From Micavibrio aeruginosavorus_D (GTDB lineage Bacteria > Pseudomonadota > Alphaproteobacteria > Micavibrionales > Micavibrionaceae), in the NCBI RefSeq assembly GCF_051245535.1, contig NZ_CP195303.1:124001-188000 (forward strand): a DNA stretch of 64,000 nt. Direction: 5' to 3'. Within the stretch, counting starts at the first letter, position 1. Each line of letters starts with the position of its first letter. The translations under genes were made by a program, and so were the position numbers. The notes beneath the pieces were generated by a model. It did not search any database. It was not told where the DNA came from and saw only the letters and a list, made by a program, of their open reading frames with translations. Positions 16,851 through 26,049 of the stretch are shown one piece after another.

Positions 16851-17663
16851 TTATTTTTGGGCGGTTTTTGTTTTATCGGCGGCGGTTAACACGATGCTGC
16901 TGGAGGCCATGCCGCCTTCCTTGGTCATCGGGTCAAACGCTGTCACGTAAATCTGGTATGTGCCGGGTTCGGGCATGCGGGCCTTGGCCACGAATTCGCC
17001 GGCATTTTTTCCGGGCTGCATTTTAATGGTTCCGGCGGGAACGGATTCTTTATACAGCGCCATTTCAATGTCATAGCGGCTGGGGTCCCACGCCGTATCG
17101 GTGCCCACGGCACAGGCGCATAATTTGGCAATATTGGCCGTGATGTCGATAATTTTTTCCGGGTCATGCGTGGCGGTTTGGCCTGCAACCGGCGCTGTAA
17201 TATCAATCGCAAAACCGGGCAGTTCCAGCAGAATGCCATTCCCCGTTGCGTAGTCCTTGCCGGGGATCAGGATCATATCCGTACTGGTGGTCACGGCGTT
17301 GCCTTGGGCCATCATCGGGCCGGTGGCGGAAATGGTCACGGGCATGGGGTGGGCCAGATCGATGGACACATCGAATTTCGCACTGTCATCATCGGCCAGA
17401 ATGGCGTCACGTGTGCGCGATGACACCATGATTTTTTTCGCATCACCCGTGCCGCCATGGGTCACGCCATTGGCGATGATATCGCCGGTCATTTTGTTGC
17501 GGATGACCACATGCGCGCCGCCCATTGCGGTGCCGATAAAGGTCGCGTCCTTGGCCATTACGCGCACGGTCATGGGCGTTTCCACCTGCGCCATGGCGGG
17601 CGCCGCCAAGACGGGGGACAGGCACAGGACGGCAACACTGGTCAGAAGGGCAAAGGCGCGCAT
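16851..17663 (-). CDS. secreted protein of unknown function
   Basis: A 270-residue exported protein. The frame opens at 17714, but the ATG at 17663 has a GGGAG site 9 bases upstream and gives a clean signal peptide (MRAFALLTSVAVLCLSPVLA, cleavage near AMAQ). The mature protein is beta-rich, with an Ig-like or FixH/YtkA-like closing part (EFVAKARMPEPGTYQIYVTAFDP), a pattern common in periplasmic domains that handle metals or copper. A CAC pair occurs around the middle (KLCACAVG). It precedes an M3 peptidase in a likely two-gene operon; no functional link is evident. Confidence 0.7.
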   Translation of the reverse strand: MRAFALLTSVAVLCLSPVLAAPAMAQVETPMTVRVMAKDATFIGTAMGGAHVVIRNKMTGDIIANGVTHGGTGDAKKIMVSSRTRDAILADDDSAKFDVSIDLAHPMPVTISATGPMMAQGNAVTTSTDMILIPGKDYATGNGILLELPGFAIDITAPVAGQTATHDPEKIIDITANIAKLCACAVGTDTAWDPSRYDIEMALYKESVPAGTIKMQPGKNAGEFVAKARMPEPGTYQIYVTAFDPMTKEGGMASSSIVLTAADKTKTAQK

Positions 17664-17756
17664 AATCAAAATCTCCCGCATGAAAATAAATATAGAGCAG
17701 TGTCCGGCTTTCAAGGCGCGGGGTCAAGGTGCTTTTGCCATAATGCTGATGGGCGG

Positions 17757-17796
17757 ATAAAAAGAAACGGCGCATCCGTTTCGGTGCGCCGTTTCT
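17757..17796 (-). terminator. intrinsic terminator between the two M3 peptidase units
   Basis: A 12-base perfect stem AGAAACGGCGCA / TGCGCCGTTTCT with a 10-base loop. On the minus strand it is followed by TTTTTAT. It ends the transcript of the upstream M3 peptidase (17819-19942). Confidence 0.85.
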
Positions 17797-17818
17797 GCAT
17801 TGGACTGGGCCGCAGGCC

Positions 17819-19942
17819 TTACGGCGCCGGGGCCGGGCCTTTGCGTTTCTGTCCGGCTTGTGGCGCTGCCGTTGCGTTGTCATTGGCGGGCAACAACCCT
17901 TCACGACGCAGCAACGCATCCGGGTCCGGGTTCCGGCCCATAAAGGCGCGGAACAGGTTCGAAGCCTGACGCGTGCCGCCTTTCTCATAAATATGACGGC
18001 GCAGATCATCACCCAGCTTGCGGTCGTACAGGCCGACGGACTTGAAGGGTGTGAACGCGTCCGCGTCCAAGACTTGGGCCCATTTGTAACCGTAATATCC
18101 GGCGGCATAGCCACCAGAGAAGATGTGGCTGAACGATGTCGACATCAGGCCGTTACCGGTGCGTGGGTTCAACCATGCACGGGCGATCACGGAATCCTCA
18201 ACATCTTCGACCGATGTGATTGTGGCGGGGTCAATCATCTGCCATTCCATGTCGAGCAGGCCGAAATAGGTTTGGCGCAAGCCCATATAACCGGCGGCAT
18301 AATTGCTTTTGGCGATAATTTTTTCGATCAAATCGTCGAGGATTACTTCGCCCGTATCTTTATGGAAGGCATAGGTTGTCAAAACCTCTTTTTCCATGGC
18401 CCAGTTTTCTTGCAACTGGCTGGGCAGTTCAACAAAATCGCGGGCGACGTTGGTGCCGTTTTGGGAAGGGTAACGCCCCTTCGCCAGAATGCCGTGCAGG
18501 CCGTGACCCCCTTCGTGGAAGACGGTGATGACATCGCTTTCCGACAACAAAGCGGGTTTCCCCGCCGCCGGTTTCAGGAAGTTACAGCAATTCAGGATGA
18601 CCGGAATTTGTTGAACGCCGTCTTTATCAATACCGGCATTGCGCAGATCGTTCATCCATGCGCCACCTTGTTTATTGCCGCTGCGGGCGAAATAGTCACC
18701 GTAGAAGACGGCGAGTATTTTGCCCGTTTTGTTGTCGTGGATTTCGTATGTCTTCACATCCTCGTGCCATGTCGGGTATTTTCCGGCGGTTTCGGTGAAA
18801 CGGATGTTAAACAATTTCTCCGCGTGGGTCATAAAGCCCTTCAACACGTTATCCAGTGTGAAATATTCACGAATTTTCTGGCTGTCGATGTTGAATGAAC
18901 GTTGTTCGTTGATGTTGTTATAGTAGGCATAGTCACTCGGTTTAAAATCGGTGATGCCATCCATTTTCAAGGCCAGGGCTTTGATGCGGTTTAAATGTTC
19001 TTCCGCATGCGGGCGATAGGCTTTCAAATTGCGATCCAGGAAATTCAAAACGGTTTCCGGCGTTTTCGCCATGCGGCCATCCAGCGCCATGTGGGCATAG
19101 GTTTTATACCCCATCAGATTGGCCAGCTCACGGCGCAGCGTTACAATGCGCACAATAACATCATGGTTATCATACGGTCCCTTGGCGGATTGTTCGGCTC
19201 CGACGGTTTGTATACGGGCGCGCACATCGCGGTTTTGCGCATACAGCATGACCGGATAGGACGTTTCATCGCTGATCAGATACTTGCCGGGCAGCCCTTT
19301 ATCCTCTGCGGCGGCGGCATAACCATCAATAACGTCCTGCGGAACACCTTTCAGCAGCGCGACATCATCCAGAATGACGGGGTTTTCTTCGGCGTCTTTC
19401 AGGTTGTTCTGTTCAAATTCCTGCGTCGCCTTGGACAGGGCCTCGGAAATTTCCTTGTAACGGGCTTTATTTTCCGGCGAGAAATGGACGCCATTGTCAA
19501 CGAACGAATCGTATGTGTCTTTTAACAGGGTTTTCTTTTCTGTCGTCAGGCTCAGGGATTTACGGGCATCGTAAACGGCTTTCACGCGGGCGAACAAAAC
19601 CTCATCCTGAAAAATCGGCATGCTGTAATCCGACAATTGCATGGTGACCCAGTCGCTCAGCTCCATCAATTCCTTCGACGTGTTCAGCCCCATAAAATTG
19701 TAATAGGTGCTGATTACGGGTTGCAAAATACCGCTTTGTTTTTCCAGCGCCTCGACCGTGTTTTCAAATGTCGGGGTGTCCGGGTTGAAGCGGATTTCAT
19801 CCAGCGCTGTTTGCGCCTTGGTCAGGTAATGTTGGAACGCGCGCTTGAAATGCTCCGGCTTGATCTGGTCATAGGGCAGGACGCCATGCGGCAGTGCGGG
19901 CAGGTCAATCAGCGGATTCGTGGTGTCGTCGTGCGTCGTCAT
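17819..19942 (-). CDS. M3 family metallopeptidase (peptidyl-dipeptidase Dcp-like)
   Basis: A 707-residue zinc peptidase, paralogous to the one at 14755. The zinc motif HEGGH is at 476-480 (H476, E477, H480), followed by FVELPSQLQENW and FSHIFSGGYAAGYYGYKW. HEGGHGLHGIL rather than HEMGHAIHGML distinguishes it. It has no signal peptide. The C-terminal tail (about 20 residues, AQKRKGPAPAP end) is basic and Pro/Ala-rich, unlike the paralogue. It is transcribed divergently from mnmC, whose start is only 37 bases away. Confidence 0.92.
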   Translation of the reverse strand: MTTHDDTTNPLIDLPALPHGVLPYDQIKPEHFKRAFQHYLTKAQTALDEIRFNPDTPTFENTVEALEKQSGILQPVISTYYNFMGLNTSKELMELSDWVTMQLSDYSMPIFQDEVLFARVKAVYDARKSLSLTTEKKTLLKDTYDSFVDNGVHFSPENKARYKEISEALSKATQEFEQNNLKDAEENPVILDDVALLKGVPQDVIDGYAAAAEDKGLPGKYLISDETSYPVMLYAQNRDVRARIQTVGAEQSAKGPYDNHDVIVRIVTLRRELANLMGYKTYAHMALDGRMAKTPETVLNFLDRNLKAYRPHAEEHLNRIKALALKMDGITDFKPSDYAYYNNINEQRSFNIDSQKIREYFTLDNVLKGFMTHAEKLFNIRFTETAGKYPTWHEDVKTYEIHDNKTGKILAVFYGDYFARSGNKQGGAWMNDLRNAGIDKDGVQQIPVILNCCNFLKPAAGKPALLSESDVITVFHEGGHGLHGILAKGRYPSQNGTNVARDFVELPSQLQENWAMEKEVLTTYAFHKDTGEVILDDLIEKIIAKSNYAAGYMGLRQTYFGLLDMEWQMIDPATITSVEDVEDSVIARAWLNPRTGNGLMSTSFSHIFSGGYAAGYYGYKWAQVLDADAFTPFKSVGLYDRKLGDDLRRHIYEKGGTRQASNLFRAFMGRNPDPDALLRREGLLPANDNATAAPQAGQKRKGPAPAP

Positions 19943-19979
19943 GGCTTTAACGTCCCTGTTCTTCGATTTTTTGTTGTAT

Positions 19980-21875
19980 ATGGTTGGTCTCAGTTTTAAG
20001 ACGGAGCCTTGGAAAGGGCAAGTTTTTCATATGATCCGGTCGGAAATATTTGATGATATTTACTTTTCTGCCGCCAATGGCTGGGCCGAAACCCAACATG
20101 TGTTCCTCGGGGGTAATAATCTTGCGCAGCGTTGGGTGCATGAAATGGGGGATCGGACCCGGTTTACCATCGCCGAAACGGGGTTTGGTACGGGGCTGAA
20201 TATGCTGTCGGCCTGGGCGTTGTTTGATGAGGTTGCGCCGGATCATTTGAAACTGGATCTGGTGTCCTTTGAACTCTATCCCCTGACCAAAAATCAAATT
20301 GCCGAAGTTCTCGCCCCGTGGGCGGACAAATTGGGCCAGCACCGCATTGATGCCTTGCTGCGCGATTATCCCCTGCGCGTGGCCGGATGGCACCGGATTG
20401 ATTTATCACCGCGTGTCACACTCACTTTGATTTTCGACGATGTGAATGCGGCGTTATCGCGTGTGGTGATTCCGGGCGGCGTTGATGCGTGGTTCCTGGA
20501 CGGGTTTGCCCCGGCGAAAAATCCGGGCATGTGGACCGAGACGGTTTTTAACGGCATGGCGCGGCTGTGTGCGCCGGGTGCGACCTTTGCCACCTTTACG
20601 GCGGCGGGGTTTGTAAAGCGCGCCATGCGCGAAGCGGGCTATACGGTCAATCGAAAACGTGGATTTGGGTATAAATGGCACATGCTGGCCGGATCGTTTC
20701 CGGGGACAATGCGGGCCGCCCCGCAACCCCAGCATCAAAAAATTGCGGTGATTGGCGGCGGGCTGGCCGGAACATCCGTGGCACGCGTTTTGGCGGATGA
20801 TGGGTACAGCGTGGTTTTGTTTGAACGGGATGATATTGCCTCCGGTGCATCGGGCAATCTGCGCGGTATGATCAACCCGCGGATCAGTGCGTTGCGCTCA
20901 TCCGATTCTGATTTTTATGCCTCGGCCTATGTGCGGGCCTTGCGGGTTGTGACGCGGTATCCGGATGCCGGATTTATGGCGTGCGGCAACCTGCATCTGA
21001 TCCGCGATGCGGACAAAGGTAAGCGCTTTACATCCTGCCGTGATCATTGGGGATGGCATGCCGACCATATGCAGATCGTCGATGCGGATGATGCCTCTGA
21101 CATTGCGGGCGTGCGCGTGGACCATGCGGCCCTGTATCTGCCCGATGGCGGGCAGGTCAGCCCGCGTGATCTGTGCCGGGCCATGGCACAGGGCATTGAA
21201 CGGCGGGGTGGGGTGGATATGGCCTCCATCGTTCAGGTGCCGTCATCCCGGCGAAGGCCGGGATCTTTCGCCATAAGGGAAGAAGATCCCGGCCTTCGCC
21301 GGGATGACGATGGGGGGGCGTGGGCTGTTGACGGTGAAATCTTCGATGCTGTCGTTCTGGCCTCTGGAATTGAATGTTTGAAACATCCGGCGTTGTCTTC
21401 TCTGCCCCTGCACACTGTGCGCGGACAGATTATGAATGTGGAAGCGGGGCATCCCGCGCCCCGCGCCAATCTTTGCTTCAGCGGGTATATCGGCGCAGCG
21501 CAGGATGGGGTGCAGGTCATGGGATCGACCTTCCAGAAATGGCTGGACACCACCGACCTGCGGGATGAGGACAATGACTATATTCTGGATCAGGCGCATG
21601 CGGCGGTGCCCGCCTTTGTCCCCGGTGTGGTCATGGGGGCGCGGGCTTCCTTGCGGTGCGCGGCACAGGATCGTTTTCCCGTGATTGGCGCGGTTGCGGA
21701 CCAGCCGGGGTTATACGTTTCCACGGCGCACGGGTCGCATGGGATTGTGTCATCCATGGCCGGGGCGCGGATTGTGGCGGACATGATCGGGGGCGGGGTC
21801 TGGTCCTTGCCGGGGGATGTGGTGGATGCCCTGAATCCCGCCCGTTTTGCCCGCCGCGCCGCGCAAAAGGCCTGA
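19980..21875 (+). CDS. mnmC: bifunctional tRNA wobble-uridine modification enzyme MnmC
   Basis: Carries out the final two steps of mnm5s2U34 synthesis in tRNA. The N-terminal ~240 residues are the SAM methyltransferase (FDDIYFSAANGWAET, GFGTGLN, DGFAPAKNPGMW), and the rest is the FAD-dependent oxidoreductase (VIGGGLAGTSVARVLA, ASGNLRGMINPR, late GSHG). Alternative starts are ATG 20031 and the far upstream 19920; I chose 19980 because the family has extra residues ahead of FDDIYFS. A 69-base palindromic element (21241-21309) is embedded in frame in the oxidoreductase half, adding 23 codons. The FAD motif and later conserved residues are intact, so the protein is probably functional. Confidence 0.9.
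   Translation: MVGLSFKTEPWKGQVFHMIRSEIFDDIYFSAANGWAETQHVFLGGNNLAQRWVHEMGDRTRFTIAETGFGTGLNMLSAWALFDEVAPDHLKLDLVSFELYPLTKNQIAEVLAPWADKLGQHRIDALLRDYPLRVAGWHRIDLSPRVTLTLIFDDVNAALSRVVIPGGVDAWFLDGFAPAKNPGMWTETVFNGMARLCAPGATFATFTAAGFVKRAMREAGYTVNRKRGFGYKWHMLAGSFPGTMRAAPQPQHQKIAVIGGGLAGTSVARVLADDGYSVVLFERDDIASGASGNLRGMINPRISALRSSDSDFYASAYVRALRVVTRYPDAGFMACGNLHLIRDADKGKRFTSCRDHWGWHADHMQIVDADDASDIAGVRVDHAALYLPDGGQVSPRDLCRAMAQGIERRGGVDMASIVQVPSSRRRPGSFAIREEDPGLRRDDDGGAWAVDGEIFDAVVLASGIECLKHPALSSLPLHTVRGQIMNVEAGHPAPRANLCFSGYIGAAQDGVQVMGSTFQKWLDTTDLRDEDNDYILDQAHAAVPAFVPGVVMGARASLRCAAQDRFPVIGAVADQPGLYVSTAHGSHGIVSSMAGARIVADMIGGGVWSLPGDVVDALNPARFARRAAQKA
21241..21309. repeat. in-frame palindromic repeat element inside mnmC
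   Basis: Two perfect 27-base inverted arms (21241-21267 and 21283-21309), starting CGTCATCCCGGCGAAGG, enclose a 15-base loop. The whole is 69 bases, exactly 23 codons, and no stop is created: the translation is an Arg/Pro/Asp/Gly-rich insert (SSRRRPGS ... DPGLRRDD). It resembles the dispersed GTCATCCCGGCG-type palindromes of alphaproteobacteria and the Rickettsia palindromic elements found within genes. Confidence 0.85.
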
Positions 21876-21943
21876 GCGCGGCCCGCTTTATTTATCGCCC
21901 CCGGCGCGGTACACTGGCGCCCGGTTTCATAAAGAGCGTTAAA

Positions 21944-23038
21944 ATGGTTTTCGATTCCATCGATATTCTGGTCTGGGCCCTTGTGGCCTTTGCGGCGGCG
22001 TTGGTTGGTGTTCCGGTGGCGGCGCGTCTGGCCATTCGCACCGGGTTCGTTGATGCGCCGGGCGGGCGCAAGGATCATGCCGGGCTGGTTCCTCCCGTCG
22101 GTGGGTTGGTTGTGTTTCCGGTTTTTGTGGCGGTGCTGTTGGCCTCCGGCCTGATCGATTCCGCGTTCCTGTATTTTATTGCGGCCTTGGCTGTCATCGT
22201 CTTTGCCGGAGCGATGGATGATCGCTTCGCGATTTCACCGCGCTGGAAATTCGTGGCGCAATTTATGGCCGCCTTCCTGATCGTGATTGGCGGCGGGGCA
22301 CGTGTCGGGTCGCTGGGCAATTTGTTTGGCTTTGGTGATGTCTGGCTGGGCTGGATGGATATTCCGTTTTCCGTCGTGGCCACGGTCTTGCTGATCAACG
22401 CCATCAATCTGATTGACGGGTTGGACGGTCTGGCGGGCGGGAAGAGCTTTGTCGCGTTGGCATGGTTGCTGGTCGCCTGCCTGCTGGGCGGGGCACATGA
22501 TGCCGCGGTGCAGGTTGCGGTGCTGATGGCGGCGTTGGCCGGGTTTCTGGCTTATAATATGCGCCATCCGTTGCGCGAACGGGCGGCGGTGTTTCTGGGC
22601 GATTCCGGCAGCATGGCGCTGGGCCTGTCACTGGCATGGTTCTGCATTACATTGGCGAAACCGGGCGCGGATATAATTCAGCCCATTTCAATTGCATGGA
22701 TTCTGGCCCTGCCCATTATTGATACGTGTGCGCAATTTGCCCGTCGCGTGGCGCAGGGGCGTCACCCCTTTTCCGCCGACCGCAACCATTTCCACCACCA
22801 TTTCGTGAATGCCGGGGTCAGCGTTGGCTGGACCATGGCGGCCTTGTGCTTGATCGGGGTTGGCATGGGGGCTGTGGGGATTGGCGGCATGGTTCTGGGC
22901 GTGCCGGAACCCGTGTTATCCTATGCGTGGATTGCCATGCTGTTCGCGCATATTTACATCAGCCTGCGTCCACGGCGGTTCCGCCGTCTGGCCGCTTGGG
23001 CTTTGCGTTGCATCCGCGGTGAAAAAGCAGCCGATTAA
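21944..23038 (+). CDS. WecA/MraY-family undecaprenyl-phosphate sugar-1-phosphate transferase
   Basis: An integral-membrane glycosyl-4-type transferase of 364 residues, about ten hydrophobic segments. It transfers a GlcNAc-1-P-like sugar phosphate from a UDP-sugar to undecaprenyl phosphate at the inner face of the membrane. Seen: the Asp pair in AGAMDDRF, NAINLIDGLDGLAGG, FLGDSGSMALG, and the late HPFSADRNHFHHHF motif typical of WecA/WbpL rather than of MraY. ATG 21944 is used; the frame runs further upstream inside mnmC. It begins surface polysaccharide or O-antigen assembly, which fits the GDP-fucose genes in the window. Its stop overlaps the stop of the next, convergent gene. Confidence 0.88.
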   Translation: MVFDSIDILVWALVAFAAALVGVPVAARLAIRTGFVDAPGGRKDHAGLVPPVGGLVVFPVFVAVLLASGLIDSAFLYFIAALAVIVFAGAMDDRFAISPRWKFVAQFMAAFLIVIGGGARVGSLGNLFGFGDVWLGWMDIPFSVVATVLLINAINLIDGLDGLAGGKSFVALAWLLVACLLGGAHDAAVQVAVLMAALAGFLAYNMRHPLRERAAVFLGDSGSMALGLSLAWFCITLAKPGADIIQPISIAWILALPIIDTCAQFARRVAQGRHPFSADRNHFHHHFVNAGVSVGWTMAALCLIGVGMGAVGIGGMVLGVPEPVLSYAWIAMLFAHIYISLRPRRFRRLAAWALRCIRGEKAAD

Positions 23039-23622
23039 AGAATGCCGCCGACCCATTGCACGAAATCGGTCGTGCCCCGATCAATGGCAAAGGCGATGAA
23101 GGCCAGAAACCCGGCAAATTCCAGCGGCACCCGCAAAACATGCGCCGCCATGAAGGCCGTAAAGAAATAGGTATAGCCCATCAGGCACAGCATAAAGGGA
23201 TAAAGGTCCGCCATCGTGTGCGATCCCGTCAACACCATAAACGCGACCGGAATAAAAATCGCCGTGGCCGGAACGGCCAGCCAGTTGTTCGCGGTGACGA
23301 AGCGATAGAAATGATCCATCCGCCCAACTTCGCGCAAAATCCAATAGACGAATCCAAAAAATAAAACCCATGACGCAAACAGGCGCAGGGAATAAAGCAG
23401 TGCGATTGTGTTCGTGGATGTATCGGCCATGGCACCGGGCGACATATAAACCGCAATCAAGGATGCCGGGAATAAAAGAGCGGGAACGATGAAGGAGCGC
23501 AGCGCCGCATCACGGTCATTGGAAAAACGGTCGGTGCCCTGCGGCATCAGCAGCGCCAGTTCCAGCGTGCCGAGCAGGCTGGTTTTAATGCTGGATGGTT
23601 TTGCCTCTGAATCCGCCGCCAT
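23035..23622 (-). CDS. membrane protein of unknown function
   Basis: A 195-residue membrane protein with about five hydrophobic segments, resembling Yip1-domain or similar small bacterial membrane proteins (SFIVPALLFPASLIAVY, VLFFGFVYWILREVGR, WLAVPATAIFIPVAFMVL). ATG at 23622 (MAADSE) is preferred to 23628. It converges on the WecA-type gene, overlapping its last four bases. No catalytic motif was seen. Confidence 0.7.
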   Translation of the reverse strand: MAADSEAKPSSIKTSLLGTLELALLMPQGTDRFSNDRDAALRSFIVPALLFPASLIAVYMSPGAMADTSTNTIALLYSLRLFASWVLFFGFVYWILREVGRMDHFYRFVTANNWLAVPATAIFIPVAFMVLTGSHTMADLYPFMLCLMGYTYFFTAFMAAHVLRVPLEFAGFLAFIAFAIDRGTTDFVQWVGGIL

Positions 23623-23707
23623 ACACACCTCTTATTCTGAACTCTTTTTCTTTTGATCAGATAATTATAGATATGAGGTCTTAAGACTTTTTTACAAGCC
23701 TGATGTA

Positions 23708-23730
23708 AAAGCCCTTTCTATCCCAAAGGG
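23708..23730 (-). terminator. possible intrinsic terminator of the symporter gene
   Basis: A short stem CCCTTT / AAAGGG (arms 23725-23730 and 23712-23717 on the plus strand) with a 7-base loop, followed on the minus strand by CTTTTAC. It adjoins the stop codon at 23731. It is weak by stem length. Confidence 0.45.
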
Positions 23731-25068
23731 TTAGGTATTTTTGCGCGGAACCCAGCGGTCCATGACCGTGCAGGCGGTCAAATCGCCGCTGATATTCACC
23801 ACGGTGCGGCACATATCCAGAATACGATCGACACCCAAAATTAACCCCACCCCGGCGGGCGGAACGCCGATTCCGGTCAGAATCGTGGCCAGCACGACAA
23901 TGCCGACACCGGGAATGGCGGGTGTGCCAATCGACGCCCCAACGGTGGTCAGGACCAGCAGGACGGTTTCGCTAAGGCTCAGCTCCACCCCGAACACTTG
24001 AGTCAGGAAAATCGCTGCGGCGGCCTGATACATGGCGGTGCCGTCCATATTGATGGTGGCCCCCAGCGGGATAACCACCTGCGTCACCGACGGGCGAATG
24101 CCCAGATTGCGTTCCGCCACCAACATGGAAACCGGCATCGTCGCCGCCGAGCTGGAGGATGAAAAGGCCAGCAATTGCGCTTCACGAATGCCCTTCATAA
24201 AATCCACAACCGACCGTCCGGCCACGAACCGCACCATGATCATGTAAAACACCATGATACAGGCCAACCCCAACAGGATCGTCACAACATATCCGCCCAT
24301 GCCGACCAGAACATCCTTGCCCGTGCGGGTGGTGATGTCGGCCAACAGGCCAAAGACCGCTAATGGCGCAATGGTCATGGCCCATCCAATAATCTGCATG
24401 GTTAAAACCTGAACGGACTCACTGATTTCAATCAAGGGCCGTGCGGTGCGGGCGGGCATGGATAAAATGGCCACGCCGAACATCAGCGCCGCAATAACGA
24501 TTTTCAACATATCGCGGTGCAGGCTGGCCTCGGCCAGATTGACAGGCAGAATATTGACGATGCGTTGTGGAACGGTCAGATCGTTCAGTGTTTTTTGTTG
24601 CAGGCTGGCGGCTTGTCGTTCGGCAACGTGCAATGTGGTTTGCATGTCGGCGCTGTCGATCATGCTGCCGGGGTGGATGAGTGTGCTGACCGTAATACCG
24701 ATCACGACGGCGACAATTGTGGTCAGGATGAAATAAGGAACCAGCCGCAGGCCAATCTGGCGCAGGAAGCTCAGCTCTCCGCTCTGGCAAATGCCCAGAA
24801 TGATCGAGCTGAAAATCAGCGGGATAATGACCATCTGGATCAGGCCAAGGAAAATCACCCCCGGCAAAGCCAACCACTCCCCGACCGGGGTGGCTTGATC
24901 GGTATTCAGAACGCCCCCGACATCGGGCGACAGGATCAGCCCCGTGGTCAGGCCGGCCACAAGGCCAACCAAAATCCACAGCCATAAACGGCGTGGCAAT
25001 TTGAGGGGGAGAAGATCCGAAGGGGCCGGAGTGGCGATCGGGGCGGCGGTGTGTGTGTCCTGTGTCAT
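23731..25068 (-). CDS. dicarboxylate/amino acid:cation symporter (DctA/GltP family)
   Basis: A 445-residue inner-membrane transporter, about eight membrane spans plus two re-entrant loops. Seen: the first hairpin loop SSSSSAATMPVSM and the later loop GATINMDGTAMYQAA with its Asn-Met-Asp sodium/substrate motif, then VGASIGTPAIPGVG. These belong to the DAACS family, which imports C4-dicarboxylates, glutamate or aspartate with Na+ or H+. ATG 25068 (MTQDTH) is used instead of the longer frame to 25104. It follows trhO on the same strand with a 50-base gap. The exact substrate cannot be told. Confidence 0.9.
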   Translation of the reverse strand: MTQDTHTAAPIATPAPSDLLPLKLPRRLWLWILVGLVAGLTTGLILSPDVGGVLNTDQATPVGEWLALPGVIFLGLIQMVIIPLIFSSIILGICQSGELSFLRQIGLRLVPYFILTTIVAVVIGITVSTLIHPGSMIDSADMQTTLHVAERQAASLQQKTLNDLTVPQRIVNILPVNLAEASLHRDMLKIVIAALMFGVAILSMPARTARPLIEISESVQVLTMQIIGWAMTIAPLAVFGLLADITTRTGKDVLVGMGGYVVTILLGLACIMVFYMIMVRFVAGRSVVDFMKGIREAQLLAFSSSSSAATMPVSMLVAERNLGIRPSVTQVVIPLGATINMDGTAMYQAAAAIFLTQVFGVELSLSETVLLVLTTVGASIGTPAIPGVGIVVLATILTGIGVPPAGVGLILGVDRILDMCRTVVNISGDLTACTVMDRWVPRKNT

Positions 25069-25118
25069 GGTGTCTAGGGTACCATGACTTGTCCGAAGTC
25101 CCAAAAAATGTCGGAAAT

Positions 25119-26027
25119 TTACGCCCGTGTGCCTTCGCCGCGTTCGCGGATCAGGAAATTATGCCGCTGGCGCAGCATGGTCCGGCGTTCCTCGCTCAAA
25201 CCATCATGGCAGTGGGAGCAGGACACGCCGGCCTCATACGCATCATGGTCATGTTCTTCCGGGGTCAGCGGGTGGCCGCAGCCGAGGCAGATATCCCACG
25301 TGCCTTCTTTCAGCCCATGGGTCACGGCCACGCGTTGGTCGAACACGAAACATCCGCCATCCCATAACGATTCTTCCGCCGGAACATCTTCCAGATATTG
25401 CAGAATGCCACCCTTCAGGTGGAACACTTCTTCAAACCCGTGCGCCATCATATAGCTGGATGCTTTTTCACACCGAATGCCGCCGGTGCAATACATGGCG
25501 ACCTTTTTGTGCTTCGCGGGGTCGAGGTGTTTTTGCACGAAATCCGGAAATTCGGTGAAAAATTCCGTTTTCGGGTCCAGCGCGCCGCGGAACGTGCCAA
25601 CGGCGGTTTCATATTGGTTGCGCGTGTCGATCACGACCACGTCCGGGTCGCTGATAATCGCGTTCCAGTCTTTCGGCGCGACATAGGTGCCGACCAATTT
25701 CGTTGGGTCCGCTTCCGGTTTTTTCAGTGTGATGATTTCTTTCTTCGGGCGCACCTTCATCCGTTTGAACGGCTTGTCGGACGCATGGGAATATTTCAAT
25801 TCGCCCTGACGCACGGCGAACAGGCCATCCAGAATATCAATCATCTGGTCCAGATCATCCGGCGCACCGGCGATGGTGCCGTTGATCCCTTCGGGCGCGA
25901 TCAGCAACGTGCCACAGATGTTCAGCCGTGTGCAGTCCGCCGTCACGCGGTCTTTCAAACCGGGCAGATCGGACAGGGCAACAAAGCGGTACAGGGCCGC
26001 GATTTTGTACGGATATGTCTGTGTCAT
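25119..26027 (-). CDS. trhO: tRNA uridine-34 hydroxylase (rhodanese family)
   Basis: A 302-residue member of the UPF0176/YceA family, now TrhO, which makes 5-hydroxyuridine at tRNA position 34. Residues ~1-95 form the N-terminal domain (LLIAPEGINGTIAG), then the rhodanese domain with DTRNQYE and the active site C180 in MYCTGGIRC, with a second Cys at 186. The C-terminus has two Cys pairs (CLGCGHPL and CSHCHDG) that may bind zinc. Start ATG 26027 was chosen; the longer frame would run into oxyR. It lies 22 bases after oxyR on the same strand and may share its transcript. Confidence 0.92.
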   Translation of the reverse strand: MTQTYPYKIAALYRFVALSDLPGLKDRVTADCTRLNICGTLLIAPEGINGTIAGAPDDLDQMIDILDGLFAVRQGELKYSHASDKPFKRMKVRPKKEIITLKKPEADPTKLVGTYVAPKDWNAIISDPDVVVIDTRNQYETAVGTFRGALDPKTEFFTEFPDFVQKHLDPAKHKKVAMYCTGGIRCEKASSYMMAHGFEEVFHLKGGILQYLEDVPAEESLWDGGCFVFDQRVAVTHGLKEGTWDICLGCGHPLTPEEHDHDAYEAGVSCSHCHDGLSEERRTMLRQRHNFLIRERGEGTRA

Positions 26028-26049
26028 GCGGGTACCTATAGCGCGGCTT

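Noticed and set aside
16851..17714. longer start (17714) of the secreted protein
   Set aside because: The downstream ATG at 17663 has the ribosome binding site and a normal signal peptide; the extra 17 residues are Cys/Ile/Phe-rich and unsupported.
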